From the NCBI GenBank assembly GCA_964510345.1, contig CAZEBB010000018.1, forward strand, positions 1 to 35,952: a stretch of DNA of 35,952 nucleotides, given 5' to 3'. The position numbers and the translations under genes are program-made. This document shows positions 8,262-15,301 of this stretch, piece by piece. Origin of the DNA: JAAYQA01 sp964510345 (GTDB taxonomy: Bacteria > Bacillota > Clostridia > Tissierellales > Peptoniphilaceae). Positions within the stretch are counted from its first letter, which is position 1, and each line of letters begins with the position of its first letter. The notes below the pieces were generated by a model. That model was given only the letters and a program-made list of their open reading frames with translations, was not told the origin of the DNA and did not search any database.

Positions 8262-8456
8262 CGAATCATCGTGTTACCACCCAGTTTGACTGCATAGCAG
8301 CCCACTTCTCATGTCGTTAACGGGACGACCCGTCTTTCCCTACTCTCTTCAGGAAAGATGCCGGAAAAGGAGTAGCGATGAGTTCCGCCGCAGGCTCGCA
8401 CCGTCCGCCCGCTCTCTTGAGACTTTCCTCACAGCGCTTTTTCCGAAAGCAACTTA
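8236..8456 (-). promoter_or_regulatory. T-box leader 1 of the leu operon, Leu specifier CUC
   Basis: The T-box core variant GGGTGGTAACACG lies at 8270-8282 on the minus strand. Stem I has closing AGCG/CGCT, AGAGAGC and GGTGCGAGCC, and the specifier region reads GGAACTCATCG, giving codon CTC (8380-8382) followed by A, the classic leucine arrangement. Uncharged tRNA-Leu would stabilise the antiterminator and allow transcription into the second T-box and leuACDB. Confidence 0.92.
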
Positions 8457-8462
8457 AATGAA

Positions 8463-8491
8463 AGTATAGCGCACATTTTGGAAAATGTAAA
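8463..8491 (-). promoter_or_regulatory. promoter of the leu operon
   Basis: On the minus strand TTTACA (8486-8491), a 17-bp spacer and TATACT (8463-8468) form a good sigma-A promoter. Transcription would begin near 8456, immediately before stem I of T-box 1. Confidence 0.85.
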
Positions 8492-8581
8492 GAGTTTGTC
8501 AGAATAATTCCGTTAGAAATCATACTGTAGTGGATTGCCTATGTCTATAGTCTGTATTGTGTAGATTTGCTTTAACATTTC

Positions 8582-8599
8582 TTATGACAAAACTCATAA
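8582..8599 (+). promoter_or_regulatory. palindromic operator candidate (Crp/Fnr or Rex-like shape)
   Basis: TTATGA-N6-TCATAA is a perfect 6-bp inverted repeat with a 6-bp spacer, ending 15 bp before the -35 of the redox lipoprotein operon. The spacing and TGA/TCA halves resemble Crp/Fnr-family and Rex sites. Which regulator, if any, binds is an inference. Confidence 0.35.
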
Positions 8600-8614
8600 T
8601 CTTAATGAAAACAC

Positions 8615-8643
8615 TTGACTCTATGTTGTCAATATGGTATATT
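8615..8643 (+). promoter_or_regulatory. promoter of the redox lipoprotein operon
   Basis: TTGACT (8615-8620), a 17-bp spacer and TATATT (8638-8643) make a strong sigma-A type promoter about 170 bases before the first start codon, leaving a long 5' leader. Confidence 0.75.
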
Positions 8644-8710
8644 TCAAACATATTCATATTGCAAACTAACACAATCATTGTATTTTCAACGTCTGACGTT
8701 TAACATTGAT

Positions 8711-8724
8711 TGTAAACGCTTGCT
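8711..8724 (+). promoter_or_regulatory. cre-like CcpA operator in the 5' leader
   Basis: TGTAAACGCTTGCT matches the catabolite-responsive element consensus TGWAARCGYTTWCN at all but one position (a G at the second W). It lies about 60 bases downstream of the expected transcription start, where CcpA acts as a roadblock repressor. A further small palindrome, AACGT-CTG-ACGTT, is at 8688-8700. Confidence 0.5.
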
Positions 8725-8814
8725 ATGGATGATATCAAGAAAAGAGGTGATAGTCCAACGCAAAACAACTGATTTGCTTAGTTACAAAAACAAAAAACGA
8801 GAGGAGTGTCAAAC

Positions 8815-10122
8815 ATGCGTAAACGTGTCTTATTTCCGATGCTTTTGATCCTTTCATTGCTCGCAGCGTTTGTCGCCGGGTGTACTACCAGCGCAACAAC
8901 CGAAAGTGAAATGGAAGCGACTGAAGTGACCGAAGTGACCGAACAGGCAACTTCAGAAGTAAAACAAGAAAATGTAGAAGCTACAGAGATGCAAGAAACT
9001 GTTGGTAATGAAGAACGAAATGAAACGAGAGAAGATGCGAAACTAATTGATCTCTCAAATCGAGTCTTACAAAAATCGCCAAAAGAAGATGCTGCGATCG
9101 TCAATAGTCTCGAAGGTTTCGGTACATTCCAAAATGAGAGTTTAACCGGAAAGTACAGCATGCAAGAAGGTCTTGTCATTAGGGAAAGCACTGTGGCAGA
9201 TGGAAAAGTACACATTCCCCCTTCCGGCTTATACTATACGATCCGTTACAGTAACTATAATACCAATCCGTTTGGTGAAAACGTTCTGTACTTGTTAGGT
9301 AAAAAATACCATTGGGTCGATTTTGGATTCAAACTGGATGTATTAACCGATGCGAAATATGAAAAAGTTGGTGACAAGGTTCCCTTTGGAGATGGATCAA
9401 AATCGTTAGAACTTACCGGGCTATCGGTAAACTCCCCCGGATTTAACGCTCCTGTTGCGACATACTCGATCTTGAAGCCTTCCGGTAACTACTATGGTTC
9501 TACTTTTTCTGTTGCTACAGATCCAAAAGTGATGGACGCTACGACAGGCGTACTCAGCGATGGATCGGGCAGGACAACCGGTACTTATGTCGCGGGACCC
9601 GATGGGAAAAGCTGGACACAAGAATACTATAGTACGTCTGTAGCTGCCGGCGGTGCTACATATCTTGTCGGTGATGAAATCACGAAAGATCAGCAGATCG
9701 TAAAGGAATTCCGAACGGGTGCCGTTGACTTCCTCCTTTTCACCGAAAAGGATCCCATCAAGATGGCATTAGCTGCTGATGAAAAATCTACTCTTGGCGA
9801 TTGGGAAGTTCAAGTTGTAAATATCGGTGAAAATACTGCAACCGTGAAAATGCTAAACACGAAAACCAACGAAGAAATTGAAAAAGAGTTGGGACCGTTG
9901 ACAGATGAAACGACAAGCCGTATTCCGGCTGACCAAGTTCAAAGAAGTCAGTTTATCCTTCGTCCGGAATCGAATGATGTACAGGTGATTCTCGACATTA
10001 TGAATGATCCGTTCGCAGAAGCCGGAAAAGTAAAACTTGTCGGATTCGAAGACGTAATTGAGATGGGAAATGGCGTGCTATTTTCTGAAGACGATCGATT
10101 CATTTATCGTCCTGACACCTGA
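8815..10122 (+). CDS. surface lipoprotein, frame ending at an in-frame UGA (possible selenoprotein N-terminal part)
   Basis: The frame encodes 435 residues to the UGA at 10120. The start at 8815 is preferred over the GTG at 8806, which lies inside the GAGGAG ribosome binding site. The N-terminus is a type II signal peptide with lipobox FVAG-Cys23, followed by a Thr/Glu-rich linker to about residue 75, then a mostly beta-type, Gly- and Tyr-rich region that I do not recognise. There is no cysteine in the mature part up to the UGA except the lipidated one. The same frame continues without a stop for 106 codons after the UGA with normal composition, so the true product may be 542 residues with Sec436. 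It heads an operon with a small Cys-Asp-Cys lipoprotein and a flavoprotein. A role in extracellular electron transfer is an inference from context only. Confidence 0.85.
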   Translation: MRKRVLFPMLLILSLLAAFVAGCTTSATTESEMEATEVTEVTEQATSEVKQENVEATEMQETVGNEERNETREDAKLIDLSNRVLQKSPKEDAAIVNSLEGFGTFQNESLTGKYSMQEGLVIRESTVADGKVHIPPSGLYYTIRYSNYNTNPFGENVLYLLGKKYHWVDFGFKLDVLTDAKYEKVGDKVPFGDGSKSLELTGLSVNSPGFNAPVATYSILKPSGNYYGSTFSVATDPKVMDATTGVLSDGSGRTTGTYVAGPDGKSWTQEYYSTSVAAGGATYLVGDEITKDQQIVKEFRTGAVDFLLFTEKDPIKMALAADEKSTLGDWEVQVVNIGENTATVKMLNTKTNEEIEKELGPLTDETTSRIPADQVQRSQFILRPESNDVQVILDIMNDPFAEAGKVKLVGFEDVIEMGNGVLFSEDDRFIYRPDT

Positions 10123-10159
10123 GCCACTTGTAATCTGATCATCGAGGTAATGCTTGAGA
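10120..10159 (+). promoter_or_regulatory. candidate selenocysteine UGA codon and bSECIS-like hairpin
   Basis: The UGA (10120-10122) is followed by codons for Ala-Thr-Cys, giving U-x-x-C. A stem pairs T10139-A10159, C10140-G10158, then with A10141 bulged T10142-A10157, C10143-G10156, G10144-T10155, A10145-T10154 and G10146-C10153. It closes a six-base loop GTAATG (10147-10152). There are 24 bases between UGA and loop, and the loop starts GU. These fit the published bacterial SECIS rules (apical loop about 16-37 nt away, G within the first two loop bases). The pairing was done by eye. Confidence 0.5.
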
Positions 10160-10443
10160 ATGACAAAGAGATTATCTTGGATGACGCCAACAACGTGTTT
10201 GTTGGACCGAATGATTATTTTAAAGTCGTAGTTGATGGTGTTGAAGGCGATACAGTCAATGAATGGTATGTCGAAGATTCACAAGGCAATAAAACCGCAA
10301 ATCTATCAGAAAGAGCTGAAGGTAAACATATTGATCTACTGCTCGGCACTGAGAATAGGACAGTCAAACATTTCTACGATCGATTTAAAGACGGTCTCGT
10401 AGAAAACTTGCAAAAGAAGATTGAAGAATTAGAAGCGCGCTAA
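10123..10443 (+). CDS. in-frame continuation of the lipoprotein after the UGA
   Basis: The segment encodes 106 residues in the same frame as the preceding lipoprotein, starting ATCNLIIEVMLENDKEIIL and ending with a charged helix QKKIEELEAR. As a separate gene it could only start at the ATG at 10150 (97 residues). That start has GAGG too close (two bases) for good initiation, and the product would have no signal peptide although the neighbours are exported. The simplest readings are the C-terminal domain of a Sec-containing lipoprotein, or a remnant after a nonsense mutation at a Cys codon (TGT/TGC to TGA). Composition and codon use match the upstream part. Confidence 0.6.
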   Translation, partial: ATCNLIIEVMLENDKEIILDDANNVFVGPNDYFKVVVDGVEGDTVNEWYVEDSQGNKTANLSERAEGKHIDLLLGTENRTVKHFYDRFKDGLVENLQKKIEELEAR

Positions 10444-10479
10444 ATCGTTATTTGATTTAGTAAAAGAAAGGATGTATCA

Positions 10480-10737
10480 ATGAAACGACTAAAGTTTGCA
10501 CGCATTCTATTGGTGCTGACCTTGGCGATCGGCTTGTTCGTTGGATGCTCTAATGAAACGCAAACGACTGAAACGGTACCCACTCCTGCAACCGAAGTTC
10601 AGACTGAAAACGCCACTGAAGAGGTAACAGAACCAATAACAGAAGAAGTGACTGAACCGAAAACAGAGGACGACAAAGATGATGACGGTACAGAAGATGA
10701 TTCTACACCGGAAGAGGAAACTGAGTGCGATTGTTAA
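10480..10737 (+). CDS. small acidic lipoprotein ending Cys-Asp-Cys
   Basis: The protein has 85 residues. Lys/Arg at the start, a hydrophobic core and lipobox LFVG-Cys23 give a lipoprotein signal peptide. The mature 63 residues are almost entirely Thr, Glu, Asp, Pro and Val in loose TEEVTEP repeats and finish ETECDC. There is no folded domain, so this looks like a flexible acidic tether presenting a C-terminal CxC pair. An AAAGGA ribosome binding site lies upstream and the gene starts 36 bases after the previous frame. The two cysteines could form a redox or metal-binding pair; no family is recognised. Confidence 0.8.
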   Translation: MKRLKFARILLVLTLAIGLFVGCSNETQTTETVPTPATEVQTENATEEVTEPITEEVTEPKTEDDKDDDGTEDDSTPEEETECDC

Positions 10738-10781
10738 TATAGCTGAGCTAAATGGCAATCGTTAATTGATAACTAAATTAT

Positions 10782-10831
10782 TTATGACAATAACACCAGT
10801 CAAATATCTGTTATGACAATGGTGTTATTGT
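10782..10831 (+). repeat. combined direct and inverted repeat between the two lipoprotein genes
   Basis: A perfect 12-bp inverted repeat, ACAATAACACCA (10787-10798) and TGGTGTTATTGT (10820-10831), encloses a 21-base loop. TTATGACAAT is also repeated directly at 10782-10791 and 10811-10820. No good T-tract follows, so it may be a weak terminator, an mRNA processing hairpin or an operator. The word TTATGACAA also occurs at 8582, in the upstream palindrome. Confidence 0.55.
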
Positions 10832-10864
10832 TATAGATAGGTCAAAATATGTGGGGAGAAATCA

Positions 10865-12592
10865 ATGAGATATAAACCGTCAAAATTATTAGCATATCTA
10901 TTCGCAACCATCTTGCTATTGGCTGCAGTGACAGGTTGTGTTGATCAGAAAAATGAAGTTGGTACCGAAGCAGTCACTCTTAAAGATGGTACATACGAAG
11001 GTAGTGGTTCAGGTTATGGGGGTCCGTTGCGACTGAGTGTTACCGTGGCAAACGGCAAAGTCAAGGACATTTCTGTTGCTGAGCACAACGAGTCCTCCCC
11101 CGTTTTTACAAGGGCGTTTCCAATAATTGTCGAGAGGATTATTCTGGCGCAGTCTCCGAAAGTAGATAATGTATCGGCGGCTACATTTACATCTTTTGCC
11201 GTCAAAACAGCGGTCAACGAAGCAATGAAAGCGGCCGGTCACGATTTTGGGAAAATCGAATTTTCACAATCTGAAGATAACGTGGGTTCAGATAATAAGC
11301 TAGAAGATGTCTCCACCAAAATTGTGATCGTTGGAGGAGGACCCGCCGGACTATCCGCAGCGATCAGCGCCAAAGAAGCCGGTGTTGATGACGTCATACT
11401 CATAGAAAAGCTGGACATTCTAAGTGGTAATGGTAAGTTCGACATGAACTTTTTCGACTTAATTAACTCACAAGCTCAAAAGTCGCTAGGCAAAGAAATC
11501 TCTGTGGATGACTTTTTGAAAATGAAAGAGAAAGCTTCCGACACAAACGAAAGAAAAAAAGCATGGGCTGATGAGAACTACAAGCTCGATGAGTGGTTAA
11601 GAGGCATGGGAATCGAACTTAACTATGCTTATGGCGAGACAAATCATATGCAAGCAGAAGACGCATACGCAGGAGAGCATATCCAAAACCAAATTGAAAA
11701 CCGAATACATGAGTTGGGTATCGATGTACGCACCGGAACAAAAGGCCTAGATCTCATCATCGACAATAACAAAGTGACAGGCGTATCCGTTCAAACTAAA
11801 GAAGGAACGTATAACATTCATGCTGATGCGGTCATTATTGCCACCGGTGGATTTGCCTCAAATAAAGAATTGTTGGCAAAATTTGCACCCGGTTCGGAAT
11901 CCGTAGAGACGTCTAACCAAATCGGGACGACAGGAGACTTTATTAGCGTTTTCGAAAAAAATGGTATTCAGTTAGGGAATATGGACAAACTCAACGTGTT
12001 TCCCTTTATTGTTCGGAAGACACGCGACCTTACCGGCGGAGCCGACGATTTCATACTCGTCAATAAAGAAGGGAATCGCTTTGTCTCCGAGAAAAATCGA
12101 GGGTTGGAATTTGCGCATCAAATTGCTGAACAACCCGGTAAAAGCGCTTACTATATTTATGATCAAAACGCTTTTGATTCGGCTTATCGGTTGAAAAAAC
12201 ACGTTGGTTTAGGGTATCACTCAAAAGCTGAAACTCTCGATGAACTTGCCGAAACCTTAAAGATTGATAAAACCAATCTACAAAGAACGGTTGAAGACTA
12301 TAATGCTGCGATTTCAGGTGAGATCGCCGATCCCTTTAGAGGAGATAAAGTTTTTGATCGCCCATTTGCGTCGAGCGGTCCATATTACGGTGTCGAAGTT
12401 GTTTCAGCCATTCACATGACCATGGGCGGAGTCGTTGCCAATGAAAGAGCCCAGGTGTTGAACAGCTCAAACGAACCCGTAGAAGGTCTGTACGCAGCAG
12501 GTGAAGTTACTGATGTAAGTGGAGCCTACAACGCTGCGATCATATTCGGAAAAATCTCCGGACAAGAGGCGAGTAAATTCGTACTCAAATAA
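10865..12592 (+). CDS. lipoprotein flavoreductase with FMN-binding and FAD fumarate-reductase-like domains
   Basis: The protein has 575 residues. A lipoprotein signal peptide ends AVTG-Cys25. Residues about 37-123 form an FMN-binding domain with DNVSAATFTS (101-110), a variant of the SGAT motif that ApbE flavinylates, probably at Thr107. Residues about 151-575 are the FAD domain of the fumarate reductase/UrdA/FrdA superfamily, with the dinucleotide motif IVIVGGGPAGLSAA (153-166) and NKEGNRFVSEKNRG, which supplies the catalytic-type Arg. The C-terminal GLYAAGEVTDVSGAYNAAI lacks the Arg of the HGxNRLGG motif used by true fumarate reductases, so the acceptor is probably not fumarate. The enzyme sits on the outer face of the membrane and needs electrons from a partner. 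GGGGAG ribosome binding site; last gene of the cluster. Confidence 0.9.
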   Translation: MRYKPSKLLAYLFATILLLAAVTGCVDQKNEVGTEAVTLKDGTYEGSGSGYGGPLRLSVTVANGKVKDISVAEHNESSPVFTRAFPIIVERIILAQSPKVDNVSAATFTSFAVKTAVNEAMKAAGHDFGKIEFSQSEDNVGSDNKLEDVSTKIVIVGGGPAGLSAAISAKEAGVDDVILIEKLDILSGNGKFDMNFFDLINSQAQKSLGKEISVDDFLKMKEKASDTNERKKAWADENYKLDEWLRGMGIELNYAYGETNHMQAEDAYAGEHIQNQIENRIHELGIDVRTGTKGLDLIIDNNKVTGVSVQTKEGTYNIHADAVIIATGGFASNKELLAKFAPGSESVETSNQIGTTGDFISVFEKNGIQLGNMDKLNVFPFIVRKTRDLTGGADDFILVNKEGNRFVSEKNRGLEFAHQIAEQPGKSAYYIYDQNAFDSAYRLKKHVGLGYHSKAETLDELAETLKIDKTNLQRTVEDYNAAISGEIADPFRGDKVFDRPFASSGPYYGVEVVSAIHMTMGGVVANERAQVLNSSNEPVEGLYAAGEVTDVSGAYNAAIIFGKISGQEASKFVLK

Positions 12593-12625
12593 AACCTGCA
12601 TCAAGTAAATATTTCCCCCTTCTCG

Positions 12626-12655
12626 AGCCCCGGATCTTCAACCGGGGTTCTTTTT
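12626..12655 (+). terminator. terminator of the redox lipoprotein operon
   Basis: AGCCCCGG and CCGGGGTT pair around an eight-base loop and are followed by CTTTTT, 33 bases after the flavoreductase stop. Confidence 0.9.
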
Positions 12656-12836
12656 CACGTTAACCGAAATGATAATAAGACACAATGAAATATGCGGTAG
12701 TATAAACCAATTGCGTAAAATTTCCGCTATAGATCACAACTCATCTCAAAACTGTAGAGAGTTAATCAGAATTACTGTATGCGAAATCAGTAGCGTTGAT
12801 TATCAACATTTTTGATACAGATGAATTTAACTGTCT

Positions 12837-14231
12837 TTATTCGTTATCTAGCTCTATCGTTATGTCACCCGGTTCGACACAAAAATACACTTTCTCCAAA
12901 TTTTCGATCCCCGGTGAATGAATATAATCGGGATATGGATAGGTTTGTATGCGGACATATGGACGACAAGACAACCTCGCAGCTTCTAAATCATTAACTC
13001 TCGATAAGAATGTTAGATAATTTTTACTATAAATAACGAGTAAGAATATGAGTTTGATCGATATGAGAACTGCCAGTGTTCGTTGCGTGATCAAGCGCAC
13101 CTTCCCGGAGGAATGGTATTCATGGGTGAATAATTCAATAAGAATCATCATTTGGATAAGCGTCGATGCCATGAAATTCCTTGCACCGATCGGTGTAACA
13201 AACAGCAACTGACCCATCAGTATACCTAGACTCAAGACAAAGAACAGGAAGTGTGAAGTAAAAATAGATTCCTCCGTTGCCAGTCCCAAAATGATAAGTA
13301 AAGCAAAAAAGACGATGTGTAATAAGAAATTGATCCACAGCAATTCATTTGAAATTCCTAGCAATGGCCATGTGAATATTATGATTGATATGAGTACATA
13401 AATCGCTGCGCTACAACGCAACTTATGCTGTGAAATAGATTTTCTAAGAAAGATTGATCCTGTACCCACTAGAAACAATGGATTCGATGCGATAAGAAAA
13501 CGCGCCATAGCATTCCAATTTCTCAATATCTTTGTCCCTACTGTGCGATAAGTGTCTACCTCTAATACAATATCCCAATAGACTGGTGACATAAACATGA
13601 AAAGTGTGCCTAGAGTCGCTCCAAGCAGACAAGGCAAGATTATCTTTATCTCTCGATGGGTTAAAAGGCAAAAAACTGTATATCCAAAGCTCGAAATAAA
13701 CAAATATACAGTTATGTTTTCCAAGAATAAACAACATGCAAATGATGTAATGAACAAAATAACCCCCTGCATTTTAGGCCGAAAGGGTTGATTCAGAACA
13801 ATATGGTAGATCAGCAAAAGCAAAACAAGTGGAGGTGCGTAATTGTAAAAACCGGCATTCCACACCCACACTTCGCGAAATATCTCCTTTGGTAATAGTA
13901 GGATAATGGCAAGTGTAAAGCATAAGGATTCCCTCTTCCTAATGCAAAACACCTTGCTAATCAAGAGCCAAAAACTAATGACACAAGCCAGCCGTGCGAT
14001 CACGCGAAACGACTTACCGATCCATAGCATAGAGAAAACATTGCCCAAGATGCGACCGTTCAGATGAAGCCACTGTGATTCGATGGCTGCTATATACCCG
14101 TAAATACTAGAACGATCCATCGCAATTCGATTCCAGTCGTCACCCGATAGGGGAAACAAAAAAAAGAGAAAAACACATACCACGAGAGCTAGATAGGGAT
14201 AGTAAAACAGAATACTATTTTTTCTAGGCAT
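12837..14231 (-). CDS. polytopic membrane protein, possibly GT-C/DUF6056-like
   Basis: The protein has 464 residues from the ATG at 14229-14231, chosen because TAGGAGA lies eight bases upstream; an upstream in-frame ATG at 14273 has no ribosome binding site. It has about 10-12 hydrophobic segments over its whole length. After the first segment comes PLSGDDWNRIAMD, an acidic pair on the outer face such as GT-C glycosyltransferases use, and later WVWNAGFYNYAPPL. The layout suggests a DUF6056 or glycosyltransferase-related protein, but this is by memory of motifs only. It follows the secreted-protein gene by 59 bases. Its base composition is more AT-rich than its neighbours, which could mean acquisition. 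Confidence 0.7.
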   Translation of the reverse strand: MPRKNSILFYYPYLALVVCVFLFFLFPLSGDDWNRIAMDRSSIYGYIAAIESQWLHLNGRILGNVFSMLWIGKSFRVIARLACVISFWLLISKVFCIRKRESLCFTLAIILLLPKEIFREVWVWNAGFYNYAPPLVLLLLIYHIVLNQPFRPKMQGVILFITSFACCLFLENITVYLFISSFGYTVFCLLTHREIKIILPCLLGATLGTLFMFMSPVYWDIVLEVDTYRTVGTKILRNWNAMARFLIASNPLFLVGTGSIFLRKSISQHKLRCSAAIYVLISIIIFTWPLLGISNELLWINFLLHIVFFALLIILGLATEESIFTSHFLFFVLSLGILMGQLLFVTPIGARNFMASTLIQMMILIELFTHEYHSSGKVRLITQRTLAVLISIKLIFLLVIYSKNYLTFLSRVNDLEAARLSCRPYVRIQTYPYPDYIHSPGIENLEKVYFCVEPGDITIELDNE

Positions 14232-14290
14232 GTGCTTTCTCCTAAGTCCGATTTTATAATTCAGTCTAATCATATAGACCGCGGTCGCAG

Positions 14291-14998
14291 TTATACTTCT
14301 CCCACCAAAATATTGTGCATGATAAACTGCTTGGCAAATCGAATGAAGACCATTTTGAAGCCCACTAGATTCATCCGGATTTCCAAATCATTAATCAGAT
14401 GAACATTAGTAGCTCGCGTGGACGTACTTTCGGTATCCATATTTTGTAGCTCTAATTGAACACCAAGTGGGATTTTCATGCTGTGGTCAGCGATTAACTT
14501 TACGCTATCCGGATCAATAGCTTCTCCGCTTTCTGCATCCCTAATTTGCCCGGTTGAAGCATCTTTCAAAAAGTATCCTCTAAATCCTGATTGATAAAGC
14601 GTAGCGTCTTGAATATTCTTACTAAACTCACCAACTTGCATCAAATAATAAGGTTGGTTGTAACCAAACTCCATCATGAACAATTGATCACTATAAATGT
14701 TGACAACTGCGTATCCGTCATCAATTCCTTCGGTAGTAATGTTGAAGATAAAGCCACTAATTTCATCTTCGAAATTATAGAACTCTTGAATTGTTCCGAT
14801 CTTTGTTGAAGTATTCCACCCACTTTCTTCATTGTAATGTTGAGGAATGAACTCTTCAATTAATTTCCTAGCTTCGATTGCTATTGATTGATCTTCTTTG
14901 TTAGAAGAATCGAGATTTTCGGTATTAGCATAAACGGGTACTGAAGTAAATGCTAACACAAACGCCAAAATGAGCGTAGTAATCTTTTTGTAATTCAT
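14291..14998 (-). CDS. secreted protein of unknown function, perhaps a truncated peptidase propeptide
   Basis: The protein has 235 residues from the ATG at 14996-14998, with AGGAGGAG upstream. A Sec signal peptide (MNYKKITTLILAFVLAFTSV) ends PVYA before NTENLD. The region DDGYAVVNIYSDQLFMMEFG resembles the pro-domains of secreted cysteine peptidases, but no catalytic domain follows. Adding one base in the A4 run at 14353-14356 opens another frame reading NGLHSICQAVYHAQYFGG, which looks more like peptidase sequence than the present C-terminus. The gene may therefore be frameshifted and degraded. Function unassigned. Confidence 0.65.
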   Translation of the reverse strand: MNYKKITTLILAFVLAFTSVPVYANTENLDSSNKEDQSIAIEARKLIEEFIPQHYNEESGWNTSTKIGTIQEFYNFEDEISGFIFNITTEGIDDGYAVVNIYSDQLFMMEFGYNQPYYLMQVGEFSKNIQDATLYQSGFRGYFLKDASTGQIRDAESGEAIDPDSVKLIADHSMKIPLGVQLELQNMDTESTSTRATNVHLINDLEIRMNLVGFKMVFIRFAKQFIMHNILVGEV

Positions 14999-15139
14999 CT
15001 TTTCTCCTCCTATTCTTCTGTTAAGGAAAACTATTTGCACAGCTCTCTTTGCAAACCTTTTCTCTCGACTTCCAATATTAGATTCGTCATGAAATGTGAA
15101 GTATAAACTATATTACACTTCCTGTACATTGTTATTAAT

Positions 15140-15168
15140 ATGATATACTAACGCTCAATCAAAGTCAA
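15140..15168 (-). promoter_or_regulatory. promoter of the secreted-protein operon
   Basis: On the minus strand TTGACT (15163-15168), a 17-bp spacer and TATCAT (15140-15145) lie about 140 bases before the start codon. The surrounding DNA is very AT-rich. Confidence 0.6.
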
Positions 15169-15216
15169 GCGAAATTGATTCATATCTATCATGATATATT
15201 CCCTCGACATTCAAAC

Positions 15217-15256
15217 AAAGCAGCAGAGCTCGTCATATTGCGACCTCTGCTGCTTT
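15217..15256 (-). terminator. terminator after the MATE gene
   Basis: A perfect 12-bp stem AAAGCAGCAGAG/CTCTGCTGCTTT with a 16-base loop follows the MATE stop codon by about 45 bases. The T-run is short on both strands (TTTGTTTG on the minus strand), but the stem is strong. Confidence 0.75.
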
Positions 15257-15301
15257 GAAAACTCATAGAGGATCATGGCTCAATATGAATCATCCTCCGG
15301 C

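Noticed and set aside
8728..8775. 15-codon frame in the leader of the redox lipoprotein operon
   Set aside because: No Shine-Dalgarno sequence before its ATG and no similarity to the other short leader ORFs.
10150..10443. Independent 97-residue gene starting at the ATG at 10150
   Set aside because: Same frame as the upstream lipoprotein, ribosome binding site too close, no signal peptide; better explained as the part after the UGA.
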